DNA of 64,000 bases, from IMG/VR virus record IMGVR_UViG_3300031576_000005, positions 95,143 to 159,142 of that record. One strand, written 5' to 3'. The notes beneath the pieces were generated by a model. It was not told the origin of the DNA and searched no databases. It was given only the letters and a program-made list of their open reading frames with translations. Made by a program: the position numbers and the translations under genes. The DNA is from a virus. Below are positions 1 to 9,120 of the stretch, one piece after another (the first letter of the stretch is position 1; every line of letters starts with the position of its first letter).

Positions 1-74
1 TCTAAGACGGCAACCAAAGATTCTAAGATATCCTGTTCAATTAAATATCCAGAAATTGTTCTGATTAGGTTCAT
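1..74 (-). CDS. Unknown protein, N-terminal end only (runs off the left edge)
   Basis: An ATG at 74 opens a minus-strand reading frame that stays open to the window edge, giving about 24 residues that begin MNLIRTISGYLIEQD. Its ATG overlaps the TGA of the preceding HNH gene in an ATGA junction, the same coupling used by many gene pairs here. Too little is present to name a function. Confidence 0.5.
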   Translation of the reverse strand, partial: MNLIRTISGYLIEQDILESLVAVL

Positions 75-814
75 GATAGAATATCTAAGATATATTTTTC
101 GAATTGCTTGAATTGCGATGGGGTGTTATTCTTAATTCCGAAAATCATATGAAAAAGAATATGAAGGTCTTTGGAAATTGTGATTCCGTTATTCATATCA
201 AAGCGAAGCTCTGGATAATTCGCATAATTGTACAAGTGATGAGCTACAAGTTCGCCGCCTTTTCGTCCGGTGATTTGGTCAATATAGTCGTCTCGTTTAA
301 AAACTTTATTTCTCCATTCTAATGTCTTAGGATTATAATTTCTGTTTTTATTGTTTTCCCTTTCTTGTTGTGTTAAATCATCTCGCCACATAGGGTTTTT
401 ATTTCCTAAGTGAGATAATCTAATTTTTTCCAGATGCTCTTTGGTGTGGTGTTTTCCATAAAATCCGGCGTCTTTACCATATCTACCGAACATAGCATTC
501 TTTTCTCCGCTTCGTGCTTCGCTCATTTTTTTACGAGTTTCTTCAGAGGCTTTCTTCCCATAATTATTACCTTTACCTCCCTTTTGAGCTTCGCTAATTT
601 TCTTACATCTTTCCAAAGAATAATGTTTACCATAGTTATAGGATTTTTCTCCCTTCGTGCAACAAGAAGCACAAAAACTAACTCCAACCCCTCGCTTTGC
701 AGAGCCTTTTCTAATAATTCTTTCTTTTCCACAATCATCACACCGAACCAGACTTTTTATAATAGTTCTTTTTCCATCTTCATATGTATTCAAAAAGTCT
801 AAACAAACTATCAT
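71..814 (-). CDS. HNH homing endonuclease with NUMOD3 repeats
   Basis: Free-standing homing endonuclease of about 247 aa; such enzymes cut an allele lacking them and spread by repair. Counting from an upstream TTG four codons earlier, a CxxC pair sits at C29/C32 and another at C52/C55 (zinc ribbon), then NUMOD3-type Y/FGK...SxExxxKxS repeats at about 60-140, then an HNH core with the HH pair at 196-197 and a final His near 226. The ATG at 814 is chosen because its sister copies start at the same MI(I/V/L)CL point and it follows the upstream TAA by one base. The Cys usual in the YTCQITG motif of the sisters is Asp here, so activity is uncertain. Confidence 0.85.
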   Translation of the reverse strand: MIVCLDFLNTYEDGKRTIIKSLVRCDDCGKERIIRKGSAKRGVGVSFCASCCTKGEKSYNYGKHYSLERCKKISEAQKGGKGNNYGKKASEETRKKMSEARSGEKNAMFGRYGKDAGFYGKHHTKEHLEKIRLSHLGNKNPMWRDDLTQQERENNKNRNYNPKTLEWRNKVFKRDDYIDQITGRKGGELVAHHLYNYANYPELRFDMNNGITISKDLHILFHMIFGIKNNTPSQFKQFEKYILDILS

Positions 815-815
815 A

Positions 816-1739
816 TTATTTGACAATTATTTCTTTGTTATTGTTTTTTAATGATTCATCACATTTTTCAAGAATTTTAATTATATCACACGAAAGGCCA
901 ATATCAATTTGTAGTTTATCTTCTAATGCGTCTATGAACGAAGAAATTACTTTTGTTAATGGTTTTTCATTACTAACAGTAATTGTTTTGCAAGAATCAC
1001 CACGAATTTGAAATAATTCCTGGTCAAACATTGTCATTTTAAGAAAATTAGATTCGGCAGTGAATCCTCGATACTTGCTTGAGGACAAATTGTCTACATC
1101 GATTGAGGCTACTAGATGTTTGAATTTTACATCAACATGCAATTGTCCGGAATTATCGTAGTTTGGATGGCTTATTAGGTTAGCTTTAACAGATATTGGA
1201 GTTTCTTTTAAAAGTCTTATCATCATAGATAAATCGTGTCCACACCAATCCCAGAGTATACCGATGTCCTTCCTAAATGGCCCGAAACTAGCACTCTTAG
1301 AAACTATTGATTTTATTGGGTCATTTTTAAATGTTTTAACCAATTCTATAAATGCCGGATTAAATAATTGCGTGTTATCTATGAGGCAAGGAATTTGTTG
1401 TTTTTGTGCCAAATTTTTAATCTCTTGCGAGTCGTAAGAATTTAAGCATATCGGCTTTTCACAAATGAAAGGAAGAAGGTGATAAAAGCACCCACAAATA
1501 ATCTCAAAATGCGTATGTGGAGGTGTCGCAATAATACAGAAATCAAGCTTTTTATCAAGAAGCAATTCTATATAATTATCTGTGATTTTAACTTTATTTT
1601 TGAATAGCGATGAATTAGCTGGGTTTGAAGTATATAAATGGGTGATTTCTACGTTTTCCATTTGTTGGATGGTTCGAATGTAATTTTTACCGAATCTTCC
1701 GCAACCTATTAGTCCACATTTATATACTTTGTCAGACAT
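816..1739 (-). CDS. Gfo/Idh/MocA-family sugar oxidoreductase
   Basis: NAD(P)-dependent dehydrogenase expected to oxidise or reduce a nucleotide sugar or cyclitol in the cytoplasm. A Rossmann glycine motif (GLIGCGRFG) lies at residues 9-17, an ATPPHTH stretch follows around residue 71, and the family EKP signature (CEKPI) appears near residue 93. At 307 aa it is slightly shorter than the usual 330-350. It heads toward the glycan-gene block and probably supplies or edits a sugar nucleotide. Family assignment is firm; the substrate cannot be read from sequence. Confidence 0.85.
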   Translation of the reverse strand: MSDKVYKCGLIGCGRFGKNYIRTIQQMENVEITHLYTSNPANSSLFKNKVKITDNYIELLLDKKLDFCIIATPPHTHFEIICGCFYHLLPFICEKPICLNSYDSQEIKNLAQKQQIPCLIDNTQLFNPAFIELVKTFKNDPIKSIVSKSASFGPFRKDIGILWDWCGHDLSMMIRLLKETPISVKANLISHPNYDNSGQLHVDVKFKHLVASIDVDNLSSSKYRGFTAESNFLKMTMFDQELFQIRGDSCKTITVSNEKPLTKVISSFIDALEDKLQIDIGLSCDIIKILEKCDESLKNNNKEIIVK

Positions 1740-1781
1740 ATATAAATTTACACTATCATGACTTTAAATAAAAATCAAGAC

Positions 1782-2846
1782 TTAAGAATTTAAAGTTTTT
1801 GCCCATTCAAAATATCTCCTTACACCCTCTTCCAATGATACTTTTGGAGAATAGCCAATTGCTTCACGAACTTTTGAAAGGTCTGGAGCGCGTCTTTTAG
1901 GCTGTTTTTTATAAACTGATATCGGTTCCAAAAATTCTACTTTTACCTTTGGATTGCCAACTATTTTACAGACTAGATTTGCTAAATCGACCATAGATAT
2001 TTCGCCAGTATTATCGGCGCCCAAATTAAATATTTGGCCATTATATTCGCTTAGCGATAGTTTAATTAATCCGGTTAAGAAATCGGTCACATACACAAAG
2101 GTTCTAGTCTCTTGGCCAAGGCCATAAACAGGCAATAACTCACTATTTAATGCTTTACTTATAAAGGACGGCAAAACGCGGCCATCTTTAATATTCATTC
2201 CAGCCCCGAAACAATTAAATGGCCTGATTGTTTTTATCGGCACATTATATAATCGATAAAAAATATCCCCTAGAGTCTCTAACACTTTCTTGGATTGGTC
2301 ATAACACGCCCTCTCTCCCACAGAAGATACATTCCCGTTATATTCTTCTTTAGTAGGAACATTGGCTTCATCGGGGTCTCCATAAACCTCGCTTGAACTC
2401 ATTAAAACCACGGACTTTGCTTGTTTTTGATATGCTAAATTTAATATATTTTTAGTTCCAGCATATCCTATATCTAAAGTCACCAAAGGCATCTTTTTGT
2501 AAAAAATAGGCGATGCCACCGAAGCCATATTCCAAATATAATCTATCTTATCATTTGGTCCTAATTTGGTATCAAAGGGAAGGCAAATATCGTGGTTTAA
2601 AGCCGTAAAGTTTTTATCTGTATAAATTAACGGAGTGTTTCCAATAAGATAAGTATCGGAACCTACAACTTTTACGGGATTATTAGCTAAAATAGTTTCA
2701 TTTAATCTTAGAAGATAGTTTGTAAGACACTTTCCGAGAAAACCCGCGATACCCACAAGAAGTATCGTTTTTCCCGCAAATTGAAAATTATTCTCACCTA
2801 AATTATCAATAATTTCTTGGGCGTCTGATTGTTCTATAGAATGCAT
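1782..2846 (-). CDS. NAD-dependent nucleotide-sugar epimerase/decarboxylase (extended SDR)
   Basis: Extended short-chain dehydrogenase of 354 aa. The N-terminal GIAGFLG motif (about residues 32-38) binds NAD; SSSEVYG and the active-site YDQSK (YxxxK, near residue 183) follow. The GERACYDQSKKVLETL segment and the later GLGQETRTFVYVTD segment resemble UDP-glucuronate decarboxylases (UDP-xylose synthases), but dTDP-glucose 4,6-dehydratases are related and cannot be excluded. It would make a sugar nucleotide for the cluster downstream. A 42-base gap separates it from the oxidoreductase. Confidence 0.85.
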   Translation of the reverse strand: MHSIEQSDAQEIIDNLGENNFQFAGKTILLVGIAGFLGKCLTNYLLRLNETILANNPVKVVGSDTYLIGNTPLIYTDKNFTALNHDICLPFDTKLGPNDKIDYIWNMASVASPIFYKKMPLVTLDIGYAGTKNILNLAYQKQAKSVVLMSSSEVYGDPDEANVPTKEEYNGNVSSVGERACYDQSKKVLETLGDIFYRLYNVPIKTIRPFNCFGAGMNIKDGRVLPSFISKALNSELLPVYGLGQETRTFVYVTDFLTGLIKLSLSEYNGQIFNLGADNTGEISMVDLANLVCKIVGNPKVKVEFLEPISVYKKQPKRRAPDLSKVREAIGYSPKVSLEEGVRRYFEWAKTLNS

Positions 2847-2852
2847 ATTAAT

Positions 2853-3584
2853 TTATATTTTTTTATTATTGACTATTAACTGACACCAATTTAAAAATTC
2901 ATCTTCTTGAAAAGCTTGTTTCATCCTATTAACATCTTTGTGTACCCACTGAATATTGTCCGGAATATATCCTTTCCTTGAATCTATTCTATCTAATGAA
3001 GCCGTGGTTTTTGAGCATTCTTTTCTTAACTTATAAAATAATAATAAAACCCCGGATAAAGCACATTTTCTATCTTGCTGAATAAATTTATCCCAAGCTT
3101 GCTCTATACTAATACTGCATTCGAAACCCCTTTCAATCGCCCCTTTGTTTATTCTTGTCCATAATGAACCAGTTATTTCCTCATATCCATTACTTTTGAA
3201 TTTTTTAGTAATTTCCCTTCCACATAAATAACAATTAATTTTGCCGCACTTTACGTGGTTAAAAGTTCTCAAAAAAACATTTCCACACTTACATTTCCAT
3301 TGAGTTTTCTTCATTACCGAATTTTGCATTGGACCTATATATTTTATATTTTTTTCTTTGGCTATTTTATGGTAATCTTCTTCTGTTTTGGGTATATTGG
3401 TATTTGAACATATACGACATATTGCGCGATGATTTAGATTATTATATGATTTCCATGTTTTATGATTGTTTGGACAAATCCACCAAGTATTGTGATGGCT
3501 GCTTTGTGGAATAGGTCCTATAAAAATATAACCAAATTTTTGAGCCAAATCATTGTACTGCTGTTCTGTATACTTTATTGGCAT
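2853..3584 (-). CDS. HNH endonuclease, zinc-ribbon type (second family)
   Basis: A 243-aa probable homing endonuclease unlike the NUMOD3 copies. Several CxxC pairs in the first 140 residues (CRICS, CKCGN, CYLCG) suggest zinc ribbons that read DNA; the C-terminal third carries CALSG, SLDRIDSRKGY and DNIQWVHKDVNRMK, the HNH core of this family. A sister copy lies at 24658-25338. Its ATG overlaps the end of the upstream methyltransferase gene by ten bases, so it sits on a gene boundary inside the sugar cluster, as expected for a mobile gene with little cost. Confidence 0.8.
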   Translation of the reverse strand: MPIKYTEQQYNDLAQKFGYIFIGPIPQSSHHNTWWICPNNHKTWKSYNNLNHRAICRICSNTNIPKTEEDYHKIAKEKNIKYIGPMQNSVMKKTQWKCKCGNVFLRTFNHVKCGKINCYLCGREITKKFKSNGYEEITGSLWTRINKGAIERGFECSISIEQAWDKFIQQDRKCALSGVLLLFYKLRKECSKTTASLDRIDSRKGYIPDNIQWVHKDVNRMKQAFQEDEFLNWCQLIVNNKKI

Positions 3585-4816
3585 GATATAAAATCAATAT
3601 TTGGCAATATTTTAATCCAAATCCCTTTATAGTCGGGATTATTTTTAATAATGCTATCTGCAAAATTCCATGCGGTTAATATGCAATAATCTGGATTTTT
3701 ATTTAAAAGCTCTTCTTTAGGCTTAATTTCTATATGCTTGCCAGGAACGAACTTCCTCCATTTTAAAAAGGAATCATCTATTACAAAATCTATTATCGAA
3801 TTATCAATATTAAAAAAATGAAGCAATGTTACAAGTTTTGCTGGTGCTCCATATGCCGATATAGATTTCCCTTGAAGTTTTAGATTTTTTAAAATTTCTT
3901 TTATTTTAACTTTATGATTATTGAGATTATTTATAAATAATTTATATGCCTCATCCCTATATAAACCCGCTTCTTCTTCCAATATAATACATTTTTCGAC
4001 GCTAGACCAATTCGTAAAACAATGGTGAGTGTGTTTGACGAACGCGCGAAAACTTCCTCCTTGATTTGAATTTCGTTCTACCCTGACAATTTCTAAATCA
4101 AATTGTCTAAAAAATCTTTTAAGTGGTTTGATGCTATGAAAAAATAAATGTTCATGATACACTTGGTCAAAATATAAACCATTAATGGTATCGAGTAAAT
4201 ATGCATTCTCCATAATAAACACACCATCTGGGGCTAACAATAATTTTATTCCTTTAACAATTGATTCCAAATTGGGAACATGTGCCATAACATTGTTGGC
4301 GGTGATAACCTTAGCCCGTCCGACTTCATTAACCATTTTTTTTGCCAGTTCTTCATTAAAGAATTCATTATATACCTTAATACTATCGCCCTTAGTCTGT
4401 TCAACTATGTTCGTAGCCGGTTCTATCCCTACCACATTCATACCCAACAACTTAAACGGTTTGAGCAATATATTGTCATTGCTGGCCACTTCTATGACCA
4501 AATCCCCCTGTTTTAATCCCCACTGCTTAACAACACTCTCGGCATAATCTGCAAAATGTTGTCGTAATTTAGCCGAAGTACTTGATGCATATAAATAGTT
4601 TTTAAATAGAATTTCGGGATTAACTGTATGTTTTAACCCGACGCTTCCGCATTCTTTACATCGATAAACTTGAAGTGGAGCTTCAAATTCTGGTTGGTTA
4701 AGGCTTTCTTTGGAAACGAGAGAATTAGCTAGGGGGGTGTTGCCAAAGTCTAGAACCGTGGTAATATTTTGACTTTTACAAAGCCTGCATTCGTGAATTT
4801 CTTGGCATTTATCCAT
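3575..4816 (-). CDS. SAM-dependent sugar C-methyltransferase-like protein
   Basis: A 413-aa protein with the three-part layout of deoxysugar C-methyltransferases (TylCIII/NovU relatives): an N-terminal zinc region with CRLC and CKEC, a central SAM-binding Rossmann fold (VIEVASNDNILL, about residue 108), and a C-terminal domain with YGAPAKLVTLL. Family members add a methyl to C3 of a keto-deoxysugar nucleotide; the precise sugar here is unknown. A paralogue lies at 12714-13955. An AGAAG sequence seven bases before the ATG is a weak ribosome site, uncommon in this window. Confidence 0.85.
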   Translation of the reverse strand: MDKCQEIHECRLCKSQNITTVLDFGNTPLANSLVSKESLNQPEFEAPLQVYRCKECGSVGLKHTVNPEILFKNYLYASSTSAKLRQHFADYAESVVKQWGLKQGDLVIEVASNDNILLKPFKLLGMNVVGIEPATNIVEQTKGDSIKVYNEFFNEELAKKMVNEVGRAKVITANNVMAHVPNLESIVKGIKLLLAPDGVFIMENAYLLDTINGLYFDQVYHEHLFFHSIKPLKRFFRQFDLEIVRVERNSNQGGSFRAFVKHTHHCFTNWSSVEKCIILEEEAGLYRDEAYKLFINNLNNHKVKIKEILKNLKLQGKSISAYGAPAKLVTLLHFFNIDNSIIDFVIDDSFLKWRKFVPGKHIEIKPKEELLNKNPDYCILTAWNFADSIIKNNPDYKGIWIKILPNIDFISCQ

Positions 4817-4841
4817 ATAAAACTTCTAAAATTTTTCAATG

Positions 4842-5237
4842 TCAAATCTTTGATAAATAAAAGCCTAACCTAACCAAATCATGCTCATATTCATTTTGGT
4901 CTCGGCAACCAGTGGAAAGACAGATAAATGATGAGTCAACCGGAAAATACATTTCATGTTCAATCATTGAGCCGGTCCAGAATGAATCTCCGGCTTTTAA
5001 TTTATATAACGTTGGCTTTTGGGTTGAACCAACTGGGCGCTCATAGTAATGAATCTCTCCCAGTGTGACATAGCAATTATGTCCGGATTTTAAATGGTAG
5101 TGTAGGGCGCGGTGGCTTCCAGCCATGCTTCGTATAAAAATTATGTCTCCATTAAAATTTCTATCTACATTCTCAATAACCCCGCGTTTATCTTCAAACA
5201 CAGGTAGTTTGTCTTGTATTACTTTTGTTATATCCAT
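4842..5237 (-). CDS. Cupin-fold sugar epimerase/isomerase-like protein
   Basis: A 131-aa single cupin. Visible cupin features are the HRALHYH and HNCYV segments near residues 42-56, the LKAGDSFW turn and the EHEMYF histidine strand. The arrangement resembles dTDP-4-keto-6-deoxyhexose 3,5-epimerase and FdtA/WxcM ketoisomerase relatives, which act between the dehydratase and transferase steps of deoxysugar synthesis. Context inside the glycan block supports that role. The exact reaction is inference. Confidence 0.7.
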   Translation of the reverse strand: MDITKVIQDKLPVFEDKRGVIENVDRNFNGDIIFIRSMAGSHRALHYHLKSGHNCYVTLGEIHYYERPVGSTQKPTLYKLKAGDSFWTGSMIEHEMYFPVDSSFICLSTGCRDQNEYEHDLVRLGFYLSKI

Positions 5238-5249
5238 AAATTTAATATT

Positions 5250-5558
5250 TTATTGATTTTCGTATTTTTCTTCAACTATATGATTGGCAAGCAAATAAGT
5301 GAGATAAAACAGATTTTCTAAATCTCTAAATTCATTTCCTTCAGTACGCATAGCTTTGATGTTATCTACAGCTTCATTCAAAACTTCTTCTTTGTGTTCG
5401 TCGCTATTTAAAAACTTGGATTCAGGTACTTCTATAAAGATTTTTCCATCTTTTCGATATACTTTAATATCTTTTGATAATGAGGTTGGTTCAGAGACAC
5501 GAGGCTCGTCATCACAGAAACCACCGCAGTAATCGCCACAGTAATAACATTGTTGCAT
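5250..5558 (-). CDS. Hypothetical protein with Cys-rich N terminus
   Basis: A 102-aa acidic protein that starts MQQCYYCGDYCGGFC, with a CxxC and further cysteines that could hold one metal. The rest predicts as helix and has no family signature I know. An AAGGA ribosome site stands seven bases before the ATG, one of the few clear Shine-Dalgarno motifs in the window. Confidence 0.6.
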   Translation of the reverse strand: MQQCYYCGDYCGGFCDDEPRVSEPTSLSKDIKVYRKDGKIFIEVPESKFLNSDEHKEEVLNEAVDNIKAMRTEGNEFRDLENLFYLTYLLANHIVEEKYENQ

Positions 5559-5577
5559 ATTTTGTCCTTATTTAATA

Positions 5578-5829
5578 TTATTTTGGTTTAGGTATTTCGT
5601 CTTCATAACACCAATAGTCAAATACATCCGTATTAGTCCATTCATGCCCTTCATAAGCCCCAAATATGTTTACCTCTAAGTCGGTTACTCCATAATCTTG
5701 GGTAACCATTCCAAATTCTAATACATCCTCTTTACTAGAATATAATAACAAAATACTAGATTCTTTCCGAATCTTATACTCGTCCCAAGATAAGATTGGT
5801 AACATTTCTGTAAATTTATGCCAATTCAT
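5578..5829 (-). CDS. Small hypothetical protein, possibly DUF551-like
   Basis: An 83-aa protein with W...FTEMLP at the start, a short strand-rich middle (ILLLYSS, EFGMVTQ) and a YWCYEDEIPKP end. This spacing resembles the small DUF551 phage family (start W..LP, end W.PLP.PP), but the match is loose. It overlaps the upstream gene by four bases (ATGA). Confidence 0.6.
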   Translation of the reverse strand: MNWHKFTEMLPILSWDEYKIRKESSILLLYSSKEDVLEFGMVTQDYGVTDLEVNIFGAYEGHEWTNTDVFDYWCYEDEIPKPK

Positions 5830-6140
5830 ATTTCCGAATCACTTTCTCCTAATTCAAAAACTAAATAAAATTCCTTGTTTTTGTAAGTCGCTACAAATCC
5901 TCCGCTCGAAGCAGAGAAAAATCCTCCGCTCAGAGTAGATTGACTTTTAGCGGTGTCTTTTAAAAGTCTATACGCCGTATTATATAAATCATCAACAGTT
6001 GGAATGCTAGTACAGTCTCCATCCGGATTCCCCGTTGAGTATTTCCACCCCACGGCTTCCATTGCTTTTTGTACTTTGTCAAAATCAAAGCGAGATAAAG
6101 TTAAAGCGATTTTTAATTCTTGTTCTTTTGAGAGTTTCAT
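5826..6140 (-). CDS. Hypothetical protein
   Basis: A 104-aa protein with a helical first half and a glycine/serine-rich stretch (residues 70-82, SGGFFSASSGGF) before a strand-rich tail. No family is recognised. ATGA-type four-base overlaps on both sides tie it translationally to the glycosyltransferase upstream and the small protein downstream. Confidence 0.6.
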   Translation of the reverse strand: MKLSKEQELKIALTLSRFDFDKVQKAMEAVGWKYSTGNPDGDCTSIPTVDDLYNTAYRLLKDTAKSQSTLSGGFFSASSGGFVATYKNKEFYLVFELGESDSEI

Positions 6141-7048
6141 ATATTTCTTGTAAAATTTTCAGTTTTCCATACTGGGCTTCCAACGAAAGTTTGTCCCTCA
6201 ACCATTCCTGGAACATTTCCATTCACCCCACCTATGCAGAGATGTTGTCCGATTGACGCATCACAAATATCTAGCCACGGAAAATTTTTAGTTAAATCTA
6301 AACTATTTTTCTTTGCCCATTCATACCAATACCATGTTAGGGCGCATGTCATAATAGCGTCGTTAGCCATTTTTTTATTGTTAATTTCATCTTTGGTAAA
6401 TGCAATCTTCATCCATTGCCAATATTCTGACACGACATCTCTTGTTTGGTCGTTTAAATCTTCTAAAATTTTGTTAAATCTATGGTAAGCCAAAAAACAC
6501 GAGCCACAAGAATTGCTTCCACCCTGCACTAATATTTTGCCTCGTTTTGTATCAATTTCAAATGGTTTATACATATATTCTCGGTTAATAATATCTTTAC
6601 GAAATTGTTGTATCATTAATTTTGGAAAGAAATTATCAGTTTTTTCTTTATTATAAAAATCTGGATGGGAGGTGAGTGGAATTGCCACAACATTCGGATT
6701 TGATTCGATAACAGCCATACAATCTTCCATGTATTCCCGTCTGAAAACGTAATCAGATTCTACCATGAATATAAATTCTGGATTCAAAACCCTCATTAAA
6801 TTATACGCAGACTCAAATTGGCGACCAATACCTAAATTACAACCATTTAATATCAAATGAATAGGCATCTCTATTGAGCTATTTTCTTTTGCAAATTTAA
6901 ACAAAGAAGATTGAATATTTAAATCCGAACAATCATCTAATATATATATTTCGTTTGGAAAAATTTTAGTATTAGATAAAGTTGTCCTTAGACAATCTGC
7001 AAGTACTTTTGGACGGTTATAAGTAAAATATATATATAATAATTTCAT
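6137..7048 (-). CDS. Glycosyltransferase, GT2/GT-A-like (tandem copy 1)
   Basis: A 303-aa GT-A fold transferase. It opens LLYIYFTYNRPKVL, has ILDDCSD (nucleotide-sugar binding) near residue 36, NLGIGRQFESAY around residue 70, and MVESDYVF near residue 95 in place of the metal-binding DxD. It would move a sugar from a nucleotide donor to a glycan acceptor. The neighbour at 7045-7917 is a clear duplicate: both end in G(V/I)NGN(V/I)PG..EGQTFVGSP. A (TA)-rich run falls in codons 3-7. Donor and acceptor are unknown. Confidence 0.85.
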   Translation of the reverse strand: MKLLYIYFTYNRPKVLADCLRTTLSNTKIFPNEIYILDDCSDLNIQSSLFKFAKENSSIEMPIHLILNGCNLGIGRQFESAYNLMRVLNPEFIFMVESDYVFRREYMEDCMAVIESNPNVVAIPLTSHPDFYNKEKTDNFFPKLMIQQFRKDIINREYMYKPFEIDTKRGKILVQGGSNSCGSCFLAYHRFNKILEDLNDQTRDVVSEYWQWMKIAFTKDEINNKKMANDAIMTCALTWYWYEWAKKNSLDLTKNFPWLDICDASIGQHLCIGGVNGNVPGMVEGQTFVGSPVWKTENFTRNI

Positions 7049-7917
7049 TGTGAGAACGAAGGCGAGCCAACAAAAGTTTGCCCTTCTTGAATACCAGGAA
7101 TATTACCATTAATTCCTAGGGCATTAATATGGTTAGAAACTGACGGAACAATATTTAGTAAAGGAAAATATTTGCTGGTATCCCATCCTTGCTCCTTTGC
7201 GTAAAGCGACCAATAATAACTTAATCCGTGTGATAATGGACCGTCTGCTAAAAGTTTTCTATTACCCCCTGGTTGTTTATTAGCCAAACGTTCCCACCAC
7301 GTTGTTTTCATTTCTGGATATTTTTTCATTAATTCCATTGTAAAACGCCATTTTAAATAAATTGTTCCACAAGAATTAGAGATTCCACTCAATTTTAGAG
7401 TTTTGTTTCCCAATGTACAATCGAATAGTTTAAACATATTGGTTCTATTGACTGGGTCAGAACCGTAATCTTCTTTTATAATATTTCTATACATTTTATC
7501 ATATCTTTCAGGCGTATAAAAATCTGGGTGGTCATATCCCGATATGCCAATTGATTTTTTCCCGATTTCACTTTCAAATACCTCTAAAATATCTTCTGCC
7601 CAATTTTTTCTAAATATGTAATCACTTTCAACAAAAAAAACATATTCTGGATTATATACTCGTGCTACAGACAATCCAAATTCAAAATTCGTGCCATATC
7701 CTATATTTTCATTAAATGAAAGCATATCAATCGGCATTTCTTTCGTAGAATTTTCCAAACAAAATTGCCATAACCCGACTTTTGTTGATTTTTCACTTGC
7801 ATCATCTAAAATCACAACTCTATGTGGTTTAACGTTTGTATTGGAGAATAATGTGGCCAAACACTCTTTTAGAATTATTGGACGATTATGAGTGTATATA
7901 ATATATAGAAGTTTCAT
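7045..7917 (-). CDS. Glycosyltransferase, GT2/GT-A-like (tandem copy 2)
   Basis: A 290-aa paralogue of the preceding-numbered gene, with LLYIIYTHNRPIIL, VILDDASEKST, NENIGYGTNFE and FVESDYIF in the same order and the same GINGNIPG..EGQTFVGSP ending. The two probably add consecutive or alternative sugars. It shares ATGA overlaps with both neighbours. It and copy 1 have diverged well beyond recent duplication, so both are likely retained by selection. Confidence 0.85.
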   Translation of the reverse strand: MKLLYIIYTHNRPIILKECLATLFSNTNVKPHRVVILDDASEKSTKVGLWQFCLENSTKEMPIDMLSFNENIGYGTNFEFGLSVARVYNPEYVFFVESDYIFRKNWAEDILEVFESEIGKKSIGISGYDHPDFYTPERYDKMYRNIIKEDYGSDPVNRTNMFKLFDCTLGNKTLKLSGISNSCGTIYLKWRFTMELMKKYPEMKTTWWERLANKQPGGNRKLLADGPLSHGLSYYWSLYAKEQGWDTSKYFPLLNIVPSVSNHINALGINGNIPGIQEGQTFVGSPSFSQ

Positions 7918-8114
7918 ATTTTAAATTTTGCTATAAAATCACTACAAATTCCTGAGATTTTAACTTTTGGTAATCCATAAATTTTAAAATGTTCATCTTT
8001 AGCTATAGAGTATTTAGAGCCTACTTCAGAAATAGCTTCGTTTAATGAAAAAAAATGAATTTCTTTAGTGCTTGCTAGAACCCCGTCTAAATCAAAAATT
8101 ATCAATTTAATCAT
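7914..8114 (-). CDS. Truncated HAD-family phosphatase fragment
   Basis: Only 66 aa. The first residues (IKLIIFDLDGVLAST) are HAD motif I with the nucleophile Asp and acid/base Asp (DLDG), followed by cap-domain-like helices ending near YGLPKVKISG. Full HAD phosphatases of the phosphoglucomutase/gph type are 200 aa or more, so motifs II-IV are missing. The end is an ATGA overlap with the downstream glycosyltransferase, so the truncation is not a simple frameshift. It is either a decayed sugar-phosphatase or a short non-catalytic protein. Confidence 0.65.
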   Translation of the reverse strand: MIKLIIFDLDGVLASTKEIHFFSLNEAISEVGSKYSIAKDEHFKIYGLPKVKISGICSDFIAKFKI

Positions 8115-8136
8115 ACCAATCTTTAAGAGTATAAAT

Positions 8137-9120
8137 TTATTCTCTATAAATATCGTTTAATGCCGAAAGTACGCTTTCCACCATTTTATCTTCAGAAAAT
8201 TGTAAAGCTTCATTATAACAGTTAATCTGCTTTATGTCATCAAGTTTATTCCAGGAATTACAAAAATCCATATCGCTAAAAATAAAGAAGCCATTAACGC
8301 CATCTTTAATAAAATTTTTATATCCACCCATTTTAGTTGCGAAGATTGTACAACCATAACTAGCCGCTTCTTTAGCGGCCAAAGTTACCGAAATATTATA
8401 ATCCTGAAACTGAGTATTTACCTTTGCTCGCTTCATGAAATCTTCTTTTGTTTTCTGGTCGATAACGCCCAAATAATAAGTAATTTTATTATTAATAAAG
8501 TTTAATAGAGGATAATCTTTATCAATTGGTCCCGCAAAAACCGTCGTAATTTCATGTTTTAATGCATAATAAGCAACCTCTATAGAGTGATATGCTCTAC
8601 AATGTCTGGAACATTGAAAAATCATGTCTTCCTTTGGATATTCCTGAAATACTGGAAATTTCGGGCCAATAACAATATTATAAACTTTATGATTGCTAGT
8701 TAGTTGTGGTTCTTGGTTTTTAATATCAAATAATAATACATGTTTGTGATATGGATGAACAATTTCGCGCCAACCAACCGGCCAAACGACTTGTTTTTGG
8801 CTACGGCATCCTTGTAAATTAAGATATGTGGCCGCGAAATGATGAAAGAAAATATCGTATTCGTCGGAGTTTGGAATATAATTTTTAAGGGGTGCTCCGT
8901 TTTTAATAGCCTGCCTTTCACGTTCGCATAAAAAATGGCCTTGTTTTCTTTTTTCTATAGGAATACCATCAAAACATTTTTCATCGCCATAAATATGAAA
9001 ATCATCTAATTGATTTAATAAAGCTGCGGCAATTATTCGGCCTCCCCCATATTTTTTGGGAGCAACATGATAGTCCTCTATACAATCCGATTCATTAACA
9101 TCTATATATGCTATTTTCAT
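8137..9120 (-). CDS. Glycosyltransferase, GT4/GT-B-like
   Basis: A 327-aa GT-B type transferase. The N terminus carries a GGGR loop (residues 25-28) typical of donor-site entry, and the C-terminal half has VFAGPI, YYLGVID and AAKEAASYGC...KDGVNGFF, which correspond to the GT4 E-x7-E and gVNG(f/l)l signatures. Donor sugar is unknown. The last strands are intact and the length is near the lower end for GT4 enzymes. Confidence 0.75.
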   Translation of the reverse strand: MKIAYIDVNESDCIEDYHVAPKKYGGGRIIAAALLNQLDDFHIYGDEKCFDGIPIEKRKQGHFLCERERQAIKNGAPLKNYIPNSDEYDIFFHHFAATYLNLQGCRSQKQVVWPVGWREIVHPYHKHVLLFDIKNQEPQLTSNHKVYNIVIGPKFPVFQEYPKEDMIFQCSRHCRAYHSIEVAYYALKHEITTVFAGPIDKDYPLLNFINNKITYYLGVIDQKTKEDFMKRAKVNTQFQDYNISVTLAAKEAASYGCTIFATKMGGYKNFIKDGVNGFFIFSDMDFCNSWNKLDDIKQINCYNEALQFSEDKMVESVLSALNDIYRE

